From Chrysoporthe austroafricana (lineage: Eukaryota > Ascomycota > Sordariomycetes > Diaporthales > Cryphonectriaceae): DNA of 64,000 nt. The notes below the pieces were generated by a model. It did not search any database, was not told the DNA's origin, and worked only from the letters and a program-made list of their open reading frames with translations. The stretch covers positions 992,001-1,056,000 of the forward strand of contig JYIP02000009.1 of NCBI GenBank assembly GCA_001051155.2, in the 5' to 3' direction. Numbering within the stretch: the stretch's first letter is position 1; each line of letters begins with the position of its first letter. Below, in pieces: positions 47,871-62,318 of the stretch. The position numbers were made by a program, and so were the translations under genes.

Positions 47871-49790
47871 TAAAGGTAATTTCTCGGGCTTTAGCAATAG
47901 CTTTAAAGTTTAATAAATTACGAAAGAATATAGCAAATAGTTTTTCCTTTCCGATATAATTGCAAAAATCGGTATAATTATAAATATTAAGCTATAAAGT
48001 CTTGACTAGCCTATGCGTTTGGATATAGGATTTGAGGCTTATTATGCGATTTTAGTATTGCAAGGACCGGGCAATATTGAAATAATTTTTATTTTCGTTA
48101 GCCCATTTCTGAAAAGTAGCGTTAAAGTCGTAATCTATATCGTTTTTAGTAAAAACGATTTTGACAGCTTTGAAATCGTATTCGAAACGGAAGATTTGGT
48201 TTATAATAAAATATAAGCTCGACCGGTTAGATAAAATAATAGGATCGAAATTGCAAAATTAAATAACGAACTCGTATATATATTTTCTTATAATGAAAAG
48301 GAAGAAATATTAAATACGATTATCGTAAATTCCGATAATACCGAACTTAATATTATTATGAATAGCGAAACCGTTAATAATATAAAGACGGTTAGTACTG
48401 AAATTGCTTTCCCAAGTAAAATTATAGCGTATATATTCTTTGGATATATAAAGGGCTAGCGTATAGTAATATACTGCGATTTCGGCCTTAATAGCTTTGG
48501 ATTTGGGATTATATTTAATAAATAAGGCAGAGATAGCGCGAAACGTAACTTGCAAAGGCAGGGTACTATTAATACTAGCTCGGGAAGCTTTGCTTAATAT
48601 AGCTAATAGACTAGCTATACTTAATAAGTTATTTTCGGTCAAATCGATAGTATTATCTATAATTCAATAGCGCTTAGCTAACATTATGAAATTTCGTTCT
48701 ATTATAGCAAATAGGCTTAGATTAGCAATTAGCATAATAGGTTCGGGAACTTTAAGCTTAGTTAAGATTAGCTTAATATTCTTGGCTATTTTCTTCCAAA
48801 TAGCGAAAGCTATATTATAACTATATTCGTAAATTATAACGACTTTTGCTATATTGGCTGCATAGCATATAGTATCTATTTCCTTTTTAATAAAATTGCT
48901 GCAATTGCTTAATATTATCTGTTTAGTTTTATCTTTAATATAATAGCTATATTTATTTTATAAGCGATTATCTTTCGATATTATAATAGGAAATAGGATA
49001 TAACAAGCTATTAATAGAATATATAGAGCAAGGATAGGATTACGAACAGTAAATGAATTCGGGGTAAATTTAAGCAATATTCCTTTAATAGAGTTATCCG
49101 TTAGTCCGTTATTTATATCTTTGCTCGTAATAGTATCCGTACCGGTAAGAATACTTAGATAAAGTTCTTATCTTTCGTAAATAAGGCTAGAACGGTTAAT
49201 TTACAATAATATAAGGTATTATAAAATAAATTCCTAAGCTTTTTTAATAATTAGCGGCCAATTAATATTGCTATTATTTAGCTTAGTATTAAAGACGTAA
49301 ATATTATATTCGATTTTTCGGTTTATTATATCGGTATAACTCTTACTAATTAGCGCTTGATAAAAGGCTATTATATAAGCTTTTTAATAGCAAAAGAAAT
49401 CGCTTAAATAGTTTTTTATTATATAAATATTATAATAAAAACGGCTTTCGTTATTATATAAATATATAGCTTACCGATATCCTTTTAAGGAAAGGCGGTC
49501 TTTAAGCGATGCTTTATAAATATATTTAGCATATTATATAGTCTTGCTTTTTCGGCAAATTTTAAAAAGTTCTTTCTAAGATATAAAATACGGCATTACG
49601 TAAAAGTTAAATATAGCTAAACGTACCGTTTCTTATTAATTTTGGTCTTATAGCAAAGCATTTATAGAAAAATACGATTTAATAATTGCATAATGCATTT
49701 TGGTTTTAATAGTATTAATAGCCTTATTAATATAGTCTTTACGGGTTTACGGAAACTTAGCAAAATAAAACGAAATTGATAATAATACTA
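47871..49790 (-). pseudogene. F1 ORF2 relic (N)
   Basis: Contains the longest open part of ORF2 in the window, 48310-48642 (110 residues), with Ser-Ile-Ala-Ser-Leu-Leu-Ala-Ile-Leu-Ser-Lys, Pro-Lys-Ser-Lys-Ala-Ile-Lys-Ala-Glu and Tyr-Ile-Ser-Lys-Glu-Tyr-Ile. The carboxy-terminal part follows at 47880-48200, where a plus-strand open frame (48013-48216) is only a shadow. About 1.9 kb in all. No known domain recognised. Confidence 0.6.
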
Positions 49791-49959
49791 GCTTAATACC
49801 CAAAAATAATATTCAAAAATATAATAAAAAGTAATAATAATAAAGCAATATAGCTAGCTATAATAAGTAAATAAAGATAGTAATCGTAAACGCGCTAATA
49901 AGAAAAAGAAAATAAAATAAATTTATTAGCAATTTACAAAATAATAGCTTTTTGCATTT

Positions 49960-52900
49960 GCTAGAAATTCACTTGCTTTATTTAGCAATTGCTTTTACCC
50001 TAATGCGCGCTTATTGTATTGCGGGTTCTTTCGATTTCTTGGAATAAATAGATTAGCTTGCTCTAATATATTTTCTATTCATAAGTCGCGCTTTGGCTTG
50101 CCTCGTTTTCGTAAAGCAATTATAACGATATTTCCCGGTTTAAGGATTTCTTCCGCTAATAGCTGCTTTTACTTTGCTTTTTCTTGCAATTCGGTTATAA
50201 TTTCGCATTTCCGTTCGAAATTACGTATTATTTCGTTCGTATTCAGAGCATTACAGGGCATCCATATATTATAATAGCTAAAGTAATTCATTTATTTTAT
50301 TAAATATTTAATTCTGTACGGATTATATTTATACTTTCGTTTACGGCAGTTAATTATCCTTTCTAGCTCGTAATATCGGTAATTTTTTAAATATTTCTCG
50401 ATATTCGGATTTTCTGGCATATTTACTAAATCTTAATATATAAAGTTATATTTATAAGAATCCGTTTTAAAAAAGTTTGCAAATATTAATTATATTACCG
50501 AAATTATTAAATAAATATTTATATAAAGAATTAATTTTAATTTATATATTAAATTCTTTATTTTTCGAATAATTTAGAAAAATCGTATTCTCTATTATAA
50601 AAATTTTAGAAATAAATTATTTAGCAATAAATACTTATAGCTTAAGCGAATATATACTTAATTATTTAATTCGAAAACTATTTGGCAATAATGCTTATTA
50701 TATTATAATTTGGCTATTATTTGCATTTTAGCAATAAAAAGTTAAGCTTTTTCCTGGAAAATTTCTTTTGCTAAAAGTATTATATCCTTTATTTATTAGT
50801 CCGATAATAAATTAAATCCGAATAGCATTTGGCTAATTAAATATTTTATAGCTCGGTTATATATATTATTTAAATTAAATTATAATACCAGTATTATTTC
50901 GGTCTATTCTGTATTAAGGTAAGCGGTTATGAAATGCCGAATTGCTATTTCAATTATTCGGTTCTTTATTTCAAATTGCTTGTCCGTTTGCGAATGCGAA
51001 GCGGTAGAGTAAGCAAATTTCGTTCCGATAGCTTCCTATAAATATTTCCAGAATTCCGATAGGAATTTCGAATCTCTATCTGAAATAATCCTCTTAAGTA
51101 TTTCCTAGCTAGTAATATAAAGTATCCGTAAGATAAAGGTTACTCAATTTGCTATAATATATATTGCATTACTTAATATAATAATCGTAATTTTAGAATA
51201 CTTATCCGTAATTGTAAAAAATATATCCAAGAATAGTATTTTAGCTAAAGCTTATATAATATTTATGGATAATACTATTAGTAATCTTATAATAAAGTTT
51301 ATAATAATAATATAGAATAGAATTAGTAAAAATAATATAAGCTATATTTCTTTTAAAAGTTGCTATAAGTCGTTTTTATTTTTATTGCAAACTCGATATA
51401 TCGATATATAATTGCGTATTTTGGCATAGCAATATTTAATAATAAATCGATCCGTTAAATTGTATTATATGCGGTTTATGCTAAAATAATATTTTCCATT
51501 ATAGGCTTTCTTAATAAAATCCAATACTATTTTATTCGGAATATATAATTATTATTTCCTATAATAATCCTTAAGAAATAATAAGCTATTATAATTTAAT
51601 GTAAAAAGTAATTAGGCAATTTTATTTAAATTTTTTAATTATTCGATTATTCTGGACTATAAGGGATATTTTTCGTATCCTTTTTTAATATGCCCTTTCA
51701 TTTCGCTATTTATAGATATTTTACTAAGAATTTGAATAAGTTTATCTTTTTATATTTTATTTAGAACGCTTTTGTTATCGATAAGTTTCTGGATAAATAG
51801 CAATTTTAATATAGCATTTGCGAAAACATTCGACCTTCCCAGTATATAATATGCTTTCAGATCGAATTAGCTTAAGTATTCCGAAACGAGAATTAGCCGT
51901 ATATTTGCTTTAGTTTTATTTACTATATTTATAAATAACGAATAGATAATACTAAATATTATTGCGTAATCGGTAAAGATATAAACTGGCTTAGCTCGAT
52001 TCAATCCTATTATCGTTTTCAGCTTTTATACTAGCTATATTAAATAGGCTATTTCTAGCTTTATAAGCCAGTATTTTCGTTTTATTTCGTTAATTATCTT
52101 GCTTAAATAAAAGATTGATTATACGGCTATACTTGCTATTAGCAATGCTCTATTCTATATATAATCGTTTGCTAATTGGAAAATAATGCTTAAGAACTTT
52201 ATTTCTTTAGATATATCCAGCTAAATAAAAAAAGGTTTATTTGGGATATAATAAAATAAAGCATTTTTAGCTTCCAAAGCTATTTTGAAGTCGTAAAAAC
52301 TATTAATTTCGTTTAGTATTAAGTCGAAAATAGCTTGCGTAATATAATTTCGTTATTTTATACTTGAAAATAAACGGTTCGATTAGCAAGCCTCGTTTAG
52401 TATTTTAATTTTTTTTCTCTAAAATGAATTAACTCTATAACTATATCTAGAAATTAAATAACGTAAATATCTTGTAAATCCAATAAACCTTTCCAGTTAT
52501 TAGAATATTTTGAGGAATTCCAGATTGCGAATAGCTTGTATTCGGTATTCCGTATTGGAAATTCCGAATCCGTTTACTTTAAATCCTAAGATCTGAATTA
52601 AAGGATATCCAAGAAACGATTTGGGTCCAGCTAGTAAAATATTTTTGCATAAAAATAGCGAGAAAATAGTTTGTAAATATTACAAATAATCTTATTCTGT
52701 AATTAAATAGATAACGATATTGTTTATAAAAGCGGAAGCAAATTTATAATATAATTATAAGAATTAATTTATAAAATGCTAAATATAGGATAATAAATTT
52801 CGAAATCTTATAAATAGAACTTTTATTTTTTCTTAATTACGATAATTAATAATAATAAATCGGTCTTTATAATCTGGATATACTAGGAATTAATAGAAAA

Positions 52901-54400
52901 ATTGCTATGCATTTATTATTGTAATATATATTTTTCTTTTCAGCTATTTAATAACTTTTTGCTATAATAGCAAGGGATAAGCATTAAGGATTAAGACTTT
53001 ATTTAAAGCGCGTAAATCGATTACTATATATCTTTTCTTTTGGCTATTTATATTCTTTCAAACTATAAAGATTGATAAACCGAATAGCATTGCATTTATA
53101 ACTTATTCAGTTCGATCTTGCTAATATAATTTGTTTAAAACTTCGTTAATTACTTTTTAATTTTCCTTACTTGAATAATATAACTTTTATCCTATTTTCT
53201 AATTTTGCTATTTTTCGACTAAATCGACCTTTATCTATTAATCGATTAGCATATTAACAGGATTTGTATTTTTGAAAATTCTAATATATACCTGTACTAA
53301 TTTTATAATTTTATAGAAAAATTCCGGTAAATGCTTGCAAACGTATATACCGAAATCAATTTTTGATTCTTTAATAGCTTTATCCTTCCGGATCCTTAAT
53401 TTATTATTATTTTCGAAATAATCTCTTATTTCGGGAGTTTCTATATTTGGGAATCGGTATTTTTTTAGCTGTTTTCCAATAATTTCCGTAATTTGTTAGA
53501 AAATATGCTTAATAAATAATAGTTAATCTGAATTTAGCTTTCTTGAAAACTATAACCTGTCTTTAATTTATTAAAAGAAATATTATTACGCGATATAATA
53601 ATAGTTATTGTAATTCGCTAGCAAGGTTATATAATCCGTTTAAAATAATTCGATTATTTCTAGAAATTAGTTTTTCTGGATTCTTAAAAAAGTTATTACT
53701 TAATTTATTATTAAAACTTCTTTAATTTAATAGCCTATCAAACAATTTATTTACTTTTTCTGTTTCGGCTTAAATAGAAAAGTTATATTTTTGGGATTTG
53801 CTTAATATTAATAAGAACTAGCTTATAAGATTTAAGCAGCATTATTGTAATAATTGCAGCTTTTGCTTACCAAGATCGTATTAGCATTCGGGCAAATATT
53901 TCTACTTTTGCCGTAATATTACCAAAATAATTAAATCGTATAAATAATTCTGAATTCAGAATATCCAGTTCGTAAAGAATATTATATTCCTATCCTAATA
54001 GGATGCTTGCTTTTAATCGATCCAATATCCAAGCTCTTATTCGAATATAAAGTATAAATAAGTAGTTATACTTATTGCTTTAGAAATATAAATCGAATTC
54101 AGCTTAGCCTTTTGCTAGCGACTAGCTTACGCTTTTAAGCTTAGCTTTTACGTTCTAATCTATTTTCGCTTTAAAGAACTATATTAGCAATTCTTTAGCA
54201 ATAGCATAATAACTAGCGCTTATATCGATATAGACCTTTATATCCGGCTTATTCGGGTATATTCTGGCTATAGCTCTTGCATACGTATAATTGCTGCCTT
54301 GATAAAGTTTAATTATAAGTATAAGAATATTATATTCCAAGATTTCTCCCTTTTATATATCGATTTTGGGAAAATTCTATAGCTAATTGGATAGTTATAT
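49960..54400 (-). pseudogene. pol: F1 pol relic (N)
   Basis: Right to left: protease near 54200-54230, RT (52350-53200), RNase H end near 51835, integrase core 50940-51600 with Gln-Thr-Asp-Lys-Gln near 50975-50990, chromodomain. All blocks present, many stops. The plus-strand open frame at 50014-50274 is a shadow of the tail and chromodomain. Confidence 0.75.
50220..50405 (-). pseudogene. chromodomain of F1 integrase (N)
   Basis: Matches copies B and M codon for codon apart from RIP-type changes: Tyr-Arg-Tyr-Tyr-Glu-Leu-Glu-Arg-Ile-Ile near 50370, then the region around Glu-Tyr-Leu near 50310. Confidence 0.7.
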
Positions 54401-57140
54401 AAGATATTTAATATAGAATATGCTTTCGTTTACCGATAGTTTTGCCTTTTTAATTCGAAAAATTCAGATATTATTTTCGATTATTACATTTTCCTTATTA
54501 GCTTATTCTTTTAATTCGTTTTCTTGCTTTTATAAGTTTTTGCTATTTTCAGTCTCTTTATCGTATTTATTGCTATCTATTATAAACAGATTATCGTTTA
54601 TAGGGAAATAGCCTTTTCGAGCTAGCTTATTTTCTTTATCTGAATTATATTGCAATTTTCCGTTATCGATATTGAAATTTGCTAAGGTTAACTAAATAAA
54701 ATATCTTTTAATATCTTTTCGTACGAATCGATAGTAAAAGCGCAATTGGAAATTTCGGTTTTTTGAAATTGAATTTTTGCTATTATTTATAATATTAGTT
54801 AATATCTTCTTGGCTATATTAGAGATATTTTGTTATCTAGCTATCCGTTCTTATAATTGGTTTCGAATATTTATTAACTTTTGCTATTATTTTAGTAAAA
54901 GCTTTCGAAATTCGTATTCCGGGATATATCTAATGCTTTTAGATAAATTTGGCTAATTAAATATCCTTATTAAGCGAGATAAATATTCAAGTCTTTAAGG
55001 CTTGAATTTTCTAGGATATTTTGGGAATATATTAGCTAAGAAATAAATATTAATATTAGAAAGATTGGCAGCCGATTGCATAACTTTCCGTACCGGTTAT
55101 ACGGGTTTACGAAATAGTTTTATTACGCGATATAATTCGAGAATATGCTATATTTCTTATTTCGTTTTGAAACGTTTTTCGAAATCTTTCGTATTTTTAT
55201 TTCGATTAAATTTGTCGAAATATTTAGCTATTAGTTCTTTATCGATCCGATCCCAAATATTTCTGGCCAAATACGAATTTGGGTATTCGGCTAGCTTAGT
55301 AAATTAATAGATATAATAAGTAAATTCCAGAATATTGCAATTATTTCGTATATTTTTCTTGGAATATTATTAAGCGTTTAGCAAGTTCTTTGCGATTTTC
55401 TGCAATATAAAGAAATCTCTTTTTAACTATTTTTTCTATTAGCTTTAATTATATTTATGCAAAATAAAATCTTTACGCTTTTAAGAAAATAATATAGAAT
55501 AGAACTAAGTATATATTATTTTAGCTAAGCAAGCGGGTAAATAGAAGCTAAGATATTTAATGCATTCTATATTTTTAGCTATATATATTTTATACCGGTT
55601 TATAAAGGCTTAAAAGTTTTTCCAAATAGTAATTTTGCTATTTATAATAAATATAATTATTAAATTAATATAATCGTTCCAGTTCTTATAAAGTCGGAAT
55701 TGCTTTATAATTATATCTTTAAATTCCTTATTAATGCTAATAAGCAATGCTATAAGTTTAAATAAATTAAATCGATAAGCTTAAGGATTTTTGGATCGCT
55801 TATAACCGAATATTGGGTTTCGAGAACTATTGCTTTTATTATTGCTAGAATCCGATAAATCCGGTAATTTATCTGGCTTATTAATTAGTTTTTCTTAAAA
55901 ATCAGGGTTAATTTCAATATCCGGTTTGGGACCCGAAAATAATCTTTAATCTGGTTAATTTCCTGCCCCTAATATAAATATTTGCCGGATACGTTCTTTC
56001 GCATTAGGAAATACTAGTTTAATAAAGCAATATTTGTTATTAGTATAATATTTCGCGGCCGAAACGGGAAAGAATTCTTTAATAAGTTCCGATTAAAGCA
56101 TTTGCATATTAAAAGCTTATTGCAATCGGAATATTTTCTTAAACCCAATATATACTGCTTTTTCCGAAATAAAGCCGTTTTGATAGATTGTTTTTATTTC
56201 GGATTGCTGCAAAAACTGGTCCAATAGGCTAGTAACTGGGAAAAGAAAGGTCGGGTATTTCTGAAAGATAGTAATGCAACCGTCCGATTTTCTTTTATCC
56301 AGTTTTTCTTCCTTATAATTTTCTTTCCCGAAAAGCTACGGATAATCCGATAAATCCGATTAGGGCATTAATATATTTTCTGCTATAAAGTTTATAAGGT
56401 TAGCTGGAATGGCTGCAATAGAACTTTATCTGGAAGCATTCCGATTCTAAATTCCTATTAAAAAAGAAAAGATATGCTTATTTCCTGGAATTTATTATTT
56501 TCTTTTGCTTTTATTTATTCTTCTTATTATAGCTAAAAAATTCCCGGATTTATCAGTAAATCTAAAATTTGGATTTTCGGTCGAATATCGTAATAAATAA
56601 ATATACTTAATTCTATTATCAATATTAATATATTTAAATATATAATGCTTTCGATTTTCAATAAATTATTGCTAAGCTAATTTTTCTAACGGATTTTCCG
56701 GATTATTAAATCGAAAAATATCCTTATTTTCGTTTATTTCTATAAGCATTTATTATTATTCTTTTTCCGTTATCGTTTCGGCAAGCTATCGAAATTTGTA
56801 ATATTTGGAAAAATTTTCCTAGAATATATTATTCTTTCCTATTTATTAAGATAAATTCTTATCGAAATTCGATTTTCTTCTCTCTTAAATCTAATATTTA
56901 AGCAGTAAAGGCTATCTTTGCTTAACTACTTATGCTTTTGCTTTCTGCAAAAGTATATTAGCTTCTTTAAGGTTTTGTTTCGCTTTTTCGTATCGATCGG
57001 CTAAAAGTTTCCAGTTAACAAAAGCGTACGCGATTTCGAGAAAGATTTTAATATCCGATATAACCCAATCCTTCCTTTCAGAATCGTTTAAAGCTTATAT
57101 AAACTTATATACTTAAGCAGGATATTTGATTTCGATATAA
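54401..57140 (-). pseudogene. gag: F1 gag relic (N)
   Basis: Full gag region. The plus-strand open frames at 54420-54611 and 55065-55307 are antisense shadows. The Arg-Phe-Val-Arg-Lys-Asp block lies near 54708-54730 on the minus strand. No zinc knuckle seen, as in other copies. Confidence 0.65.
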
Positions 57141-57411
57141 TCGATAAGCTGCAATAATAAAATATTATTGCTAGTAATTGCTATAATGAATTAGTAATAA
57201 ATTATTAATAAATAATTATAATATTTCTTATAGGAACGTTACTTTTATAGAAACCGATATCTTACAGGACCGATATTCTTACAAGAACCGATACTTTACA
57301 GAGCCGATACTTTTATAGAAACCGTTATCCTATAGGACCGATATTTCTATAAGAACTATTATTTTATAAAGCCGATAATCGAAACCCGATTACGCAGCAA
57401 AAACGTATAAA
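57141..57411 (-). repeat. F1 5' UTR tandem array (N)
   Basis: Units of 16-18 bp at about 57220-57385 (ACCGATATTCTTACAAGA and variants), then the 5' leader towards the primer-binding site. Confidence 0.8.
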
Positions 57412-57423
57412 GCGTAATTACTA
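57412..57423 (-). promoter_or_regulatory. decayed primer-binding site (N)
   Basis: Minus strand reads TAGTAATTACGC two bases inside the LTR, a further decayed form of the K/M site. Confidence 0.4.
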
Positions 57424-57425
57424 AT

Positions 57426-57632
57426 TGATAATAAACGTACTGAAATATATTATAAAGCATAATTTTTCTAAGAAAGTGAATTATGCTAAAGCCTATTAAA
57501 GCATTATATAAGCCTTTCGGTAAAAGTATAGCATTTACTTAATAAATTCATTGCGTATTTACTAGGGGATTTACTATAGATTTATTAAGCGAATCTATTA
57601 CGAATTCACTTCGTCTATAGATTTTACCATTA
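57426..57632 (-). repeat. F1 LTR L7 (5' LTR of N)
   Basis: 207 bp, TGATAATAAACG ... TTTTACCATTA on the plus strand, followed by CAATT. TATA-like TTATATAA at 57504-57511, minus sense. Confidence 0.95.
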
Positions 57633-57637
57633 CAATT

Positions 57638-59600
57638 CGATTTGAAAATATATTATATACCGGGAAAGTTAAATATTCTTATAAATGCTATATTAAGATT
57701 ATTATTTACTTAGAAACTTATTAATAATAAAAGCATTCTAGATAAGATATAAGAAAACGAACTTATTTAAGTTCTTAATGAAATATTTATAAATAGCGAA
57801 ATAAAAAAGTATATCAAAAAAAAATACGAAAAATATTCTTTATAATCCAAAATAATCGAATAATTGAAAAACTCAAATAAAGTTACCCGATTATCTTTTA
57901 TATTAAATTATAATAGCTTATTATTTCTTAAAGATTATTACGGGAAATAATAATTATATATCCCGAATGAAATAGTATTAAATTTTATTAAAGAAGCTTA
58001 TAATAAAAAATACTATTTCGGTATAAATTATATATAATACGATTTAATAAATCGATTTATTATTAGATATTGCTATATTAAAATATGCAATTATATATCG
58101 ATATATCGAGCTTATAACGAAAATAAAAATAATTTATAATAACTTTTAAAAAAGATATAGCTTATATTATTTCTATTAATCTTATTCTATATTATTATTA
58201 TAGATTTTATTATAAGATTACTAATAGTATTATTTATAAATACTATATAAGCTTTAGCTAAAATGCTATTCTTAAATATATTTTTTATAATTATAAATAA
58301 ATATTCTAAAGCTATAATTATTATATTAAGTAATATAATATATATTGCAATAGATTAAGCAATTTTTATTTTATAGATATTTTATATTATTAGCTAAGGA
58401 ATATTTAAGAAGATTATTTTAAATAAAAATTCGAAATTCTTATCGGAATTCTAAAGATATTTATAAGAAGCTATCGGAATAAAACTTACTTATTTTACTG
58501 CTTTATATTCGCAAACGGACAAGCAATCTGAAATAAAGAACTAAATAATTAAAATAGCAATTTAGCATTTTATAATCGCTTACTCTAATACAAAATAAAT
58601 TAAAATAATACTAGCATTACAATTTAATTTAAATAATATATATAACCGAGTTATAAAATATTTAGCTAGCTAAATACTATTCGAATTTAATTTATTATCG
58701 AGCTAGTAAATAAGAAATATAATATTTCTAGCAAAAGAAATTTTCTAGGAAAAAGCTTAACTTTTCATTACCGAAATGCAAATAGCAATCAAATTGCAAT
58801 ATAATAAACATTACTGCTAAATAATTTTCGAATTAAATAATTGGATATATATTCGTTTAAGCTATAAGTATTTATTGCTAAATAACTTATTTCTGAAATT
58901 TTTATAATAAAGGATAAGATTTTTCCAAATTATTCGAAAGATAAAGAACTTAGCATATAAGTTGAAATTAGCTTTTTATATAAATATCTATTTAATAATC
59001 TCGGTAATATAATTGAAATTTGCAAACTTTTTTAAAACGAATCTTTATAAATATAATTTTATATACTAAAACTTAATAAATATGCTAGAGAATCCGAATA
59101 TCGAGAAATACCGGGAAGATTATTAATATTACGAGCTGGAAAAAATAATTAGCTATTATAAACGAAAATATAAACGTAATCCGTACAGAATTGAATACTT
59201 AATAAAATAAATAAACTATTTTAACTATTATAATATATAAATACTTTATAATGCTTTGAATACAAACGAAATAATATATAATTTCGAACGGAAATGCGAA
59301 ATTATAGCCGAATTGCAAGAAAGAATAAAGCGAAAGCAGCTATTAACGGAAAAAGTCCTTAAATCGGGAAATATTATCGTAATTGCCTTACGAAAACGAA
59401 GCAAGCTAAAGCGTAACTTATAAATAAAAAATATACTGGAATAAGTTAATTTACTTATTCCAAAAGATCGAAAGAATCCGCAATATAATAGGCGTATATT
59501 AAGATAAAAGCGATTGCTAAATAAAGCAAATGAATTTCTAGCAAATGCAAAAGGCTATTATTTTGTAAATTGCTAATAAATTTATTTTGTTTTCTTTTTC
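57638..59600 (+). pseudogene. pol: F1 pol end of K: RNase H end, integrase, chromodomain
   Basis: Continues K after N. Pro-Gly-Lys near 57659, integrase core with the Gln-Thr-Asp-Lys-Gln-Ser-Glu motif near 58513-58533, chromodomain at about 59100-59300 (Tyr-Glu-Leu-Glu-Lys-Ile-Ile). Stops throughout. Confidence 0.75.
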
Positions 59601-59689
59601 TTATTAATGCGCTTACAATTATTATCTTTATTTATTTATTATAATTAGCCGTATTATTCTATTATCATTACCTTTTATTATATTTTTAA

Positions 59690-61637
59690 ATATTATTTTT
59701 AAGTATTAAGCTAGTATTATTATCAATTTCGCTTTATTTTATTAAATTTCCGTAAATTCGTAAAGACTATATTAATAAAGCTATTAATATTATTAAAACT
59801 AAAATATATTACGCAATTATTAAATCGTATTTTTCCGTAAATGCTTTATTATAAAACTAAAATTAATAAGAAATAATATATTTAATTATACTTAATTTCT
59901 ATATAATGCTATACCTTATATTTTAAGAAAAACCTTTTAAAGTTTGCCGAAAAAATAGGATTATATAATATGCTAAGTATATTTATAAAATATCGCTTAA
60001 GGACTGCTTTTCTTTAAAAGGATATCAATAGGCTATATATTTATATAATAGCGAAAGCCGTTTCTATTATAATACTTATATAATAAAAAACTATTTAAGC
60101 GATTTCTTTCGTTATTAAAAAGCTTATATAATAGCCTTTTATCGAGCGCTAATTAGTAAAGGTTATACCGATATAATAGACCGAAAGGTCGAATATAATA
60201 TTTATATTTTTAATATTAAGTTAAACAATAGCGATATTAATCGGCTGCTAATTATTAAAAAAGCTTAAAAGCTTATTTTATAATACTTTATACTATCGTA
60301 AATTAATCGTTCCAGCTTTATTTACGAAAAATAAAAGCTTTATCCAAATACTCTTACTAGCGCGAATGCTATTACAAGCGAGAATATAGATAACGGATTA
60401 ACGGATAACTTTATTAAAAAAGTATTGCTTGAATTTATTTCGAATTTATTTATTATTCGTAATCTTATCTTTATCTTATATATTCTATTAATAGCTTATT
60501 GCATTTTATTTCTTATTATAATATCGAAAGATAATTGCTTACGAAATAAATATAGCCGTTATATTAAAAATAAAGCTAAATAGATAATATTAAGCAATTA
60601 TAATAATTTTATTAAAAAGGAAGTAAATACTATGCGCTATATAGCCAATATAGCAAAAGTCGTTATAGTTTACGAATATAGTCGTAATATAGCTTTCGCT
60701 ATTTGGAAGAAAATAGCCAAGAATATTAAGCTAGTTTTAATTAAGCTTAAAGCTCCCGAGCTTATTATACCGGTTATTAATTTAAGCTTATTTGCTATAA
60801 TAGAGCGAAATTTCATAATGCTAGCTAAGCGCTATTAAGTTATAAATAATACTATCGACTTAACTGAAAACGACTTATTGAATATAGCTAGCTTATTAGC
60901 CATATTAAGCAAAGCTTTTCGAATTAATATTAGTAATATTTTGCCTTTATAGGTTATATTTTGCGCTATTTCTATTTTATTTATCAAATATAATTTCAAA
61001 TCTAAAGCTATTAAAGCCGAAATTGCAGTATATTACTATATGCTAGCTCTTTATATATCTAAAGAATATATATGCTATAATTTTATTTGGGAAAGCAATT
61101 TCGGTATTAATTGTCTTTACGTTATTAATAGCTTCGCTATTTATAATAATATTAAGTTCGGTATTATCGGAATCTATAATAATTATATTTAGTATTTCTT
61201 CTTTTTATTATAGGAAAATATATATATGAATTCGTTATTTAATTTCGCAATTTTAATCTTATTATTTTATCTAACCGGTTAAGCTTGCATTTTATTATAA
61301 ATCAAATTTTCCGTTTCGAATACGATTTTAAGGCTATTAAGATCGTTTTTATTAAAGATAATATAAATTACGATTTCAACGTTACTTTTCAGAAATAGGT
61401 TAATAAAAATAAAGACTACTTTAATGCTGCCCAGTTTCTGCAATGCTAAAATCGCATAATAGGTTTCAAATCCTATATCTAAGCGTATAAGCTAGTTAAG
61501 ATTTTATAGCTTGATATCTATAATTATACCGACTTTTGCAATTATATCGGAAAAGAAGAATTATTTGCTATATTCTTTCGCAATTTATTAAACCTTAAAA
61601 CTATTGCTAAAGCCCGGGAAATTATTTCCAATTAATA
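59690..61637 (+). pseudogene. F1 ORF2 relic (K)
   Basis: Includes an open stretch 60632-60838 (68 residues: Ile-Ala-Asn-Ile-Ala, Ile-Trp-Lys-Lys-Ile-Ala-Lys-Asn-Ile, Met-Leu-Ala-Lys-Arg-Tyr). The end block Cys-x-Tyr-Ile-Gly-Lys-Glu-Glu lies near 61535. Same length and order as in B and N; unrecognised. Confidence 0.6.
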
Positions 61638-62318
61638 AATATAGCTATTATTTATCGATATAACCTTATTAATAATATATAATATTACTTTTTTCCAATA
61701 ATTTATAAATTTAATTATTTATATTAAAGACTAATTATAATATTGCTATATAATAACTATATATAGCTATTAGCTTTGTATACCGATATATCCTATTATA
61801 ACTTTATTTTATATTTATTATTATTATATTTACTTAATACTTTATTATTTAAAAGCTATATTTTCTATTAATATTTACAAATAATTTTGATTTTTAATTA
61901 TATTTATATTAAATATTTCGGCAATAAATACGATTAAGCATTACCGAAATATATTTAAATATCGGCTAGCCTTATTATATATAAGTACTATATATATCTA
62001 TTTATTCTAAATATAAACCGGTTATAATAAAAGATTAATTCTAAGCTCCCGGTACGAGCAGGTTTTCTTTTTAATTTCCGGCATAAGCATATTTATTATT
62101 CAAGTTCCCGGCATAAGTATATTTACTTATTAAGATTCTAGTATAAGTCGGCTTTATAAAACGATTATTATTTTTTATATAATCTCTTTTATCCAATAAT
62201 GCCGTTATACTTTTCCTTGCTATATAACTTAAGGTCTTATTATATCGTACTATTGCTACTTTAAACGTCTTTAACTATTAGCTTTTTTTATAAATAAAGG
62301 TTATAAAAGGCTAGCAAT
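61638..62318 (+). other. F1 3' UTR (K)
   Basis: Same as in B. Repeat units around TTCCGGCATAAGCATATTTA and TTCCCGGCATAAGTATATTT at 62080-62130. Purine-rich AAATAAAGGTTATAAAAGG near 62292-62310 precedes the LTR. Confidence 0.65.

Larger units (their letters stand above)
47001..57632 (-). mobile_element. F1 element N: complete 10.6-kb reference copy
   Basis: Uninterrupted F1 with both LTRs and a perfect 5-bp target duplication, CAATT at 46996-47000 and 57633-57637. Minus strand; 10,632 bp. It contains every F1 part in order and is the best copy for building a family consensus. It is inserted in RNase H of K. Heavily mutated, no intact frames. Confidence 0.95.

Noticed and set aside
50014..50274. 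Recurrent antisense frame (also 10747-10989 and 44265-44525)
   Set aside because: Recurs only because it mirrors the conserved chromodomain and Pol tail; no independent coding sign.
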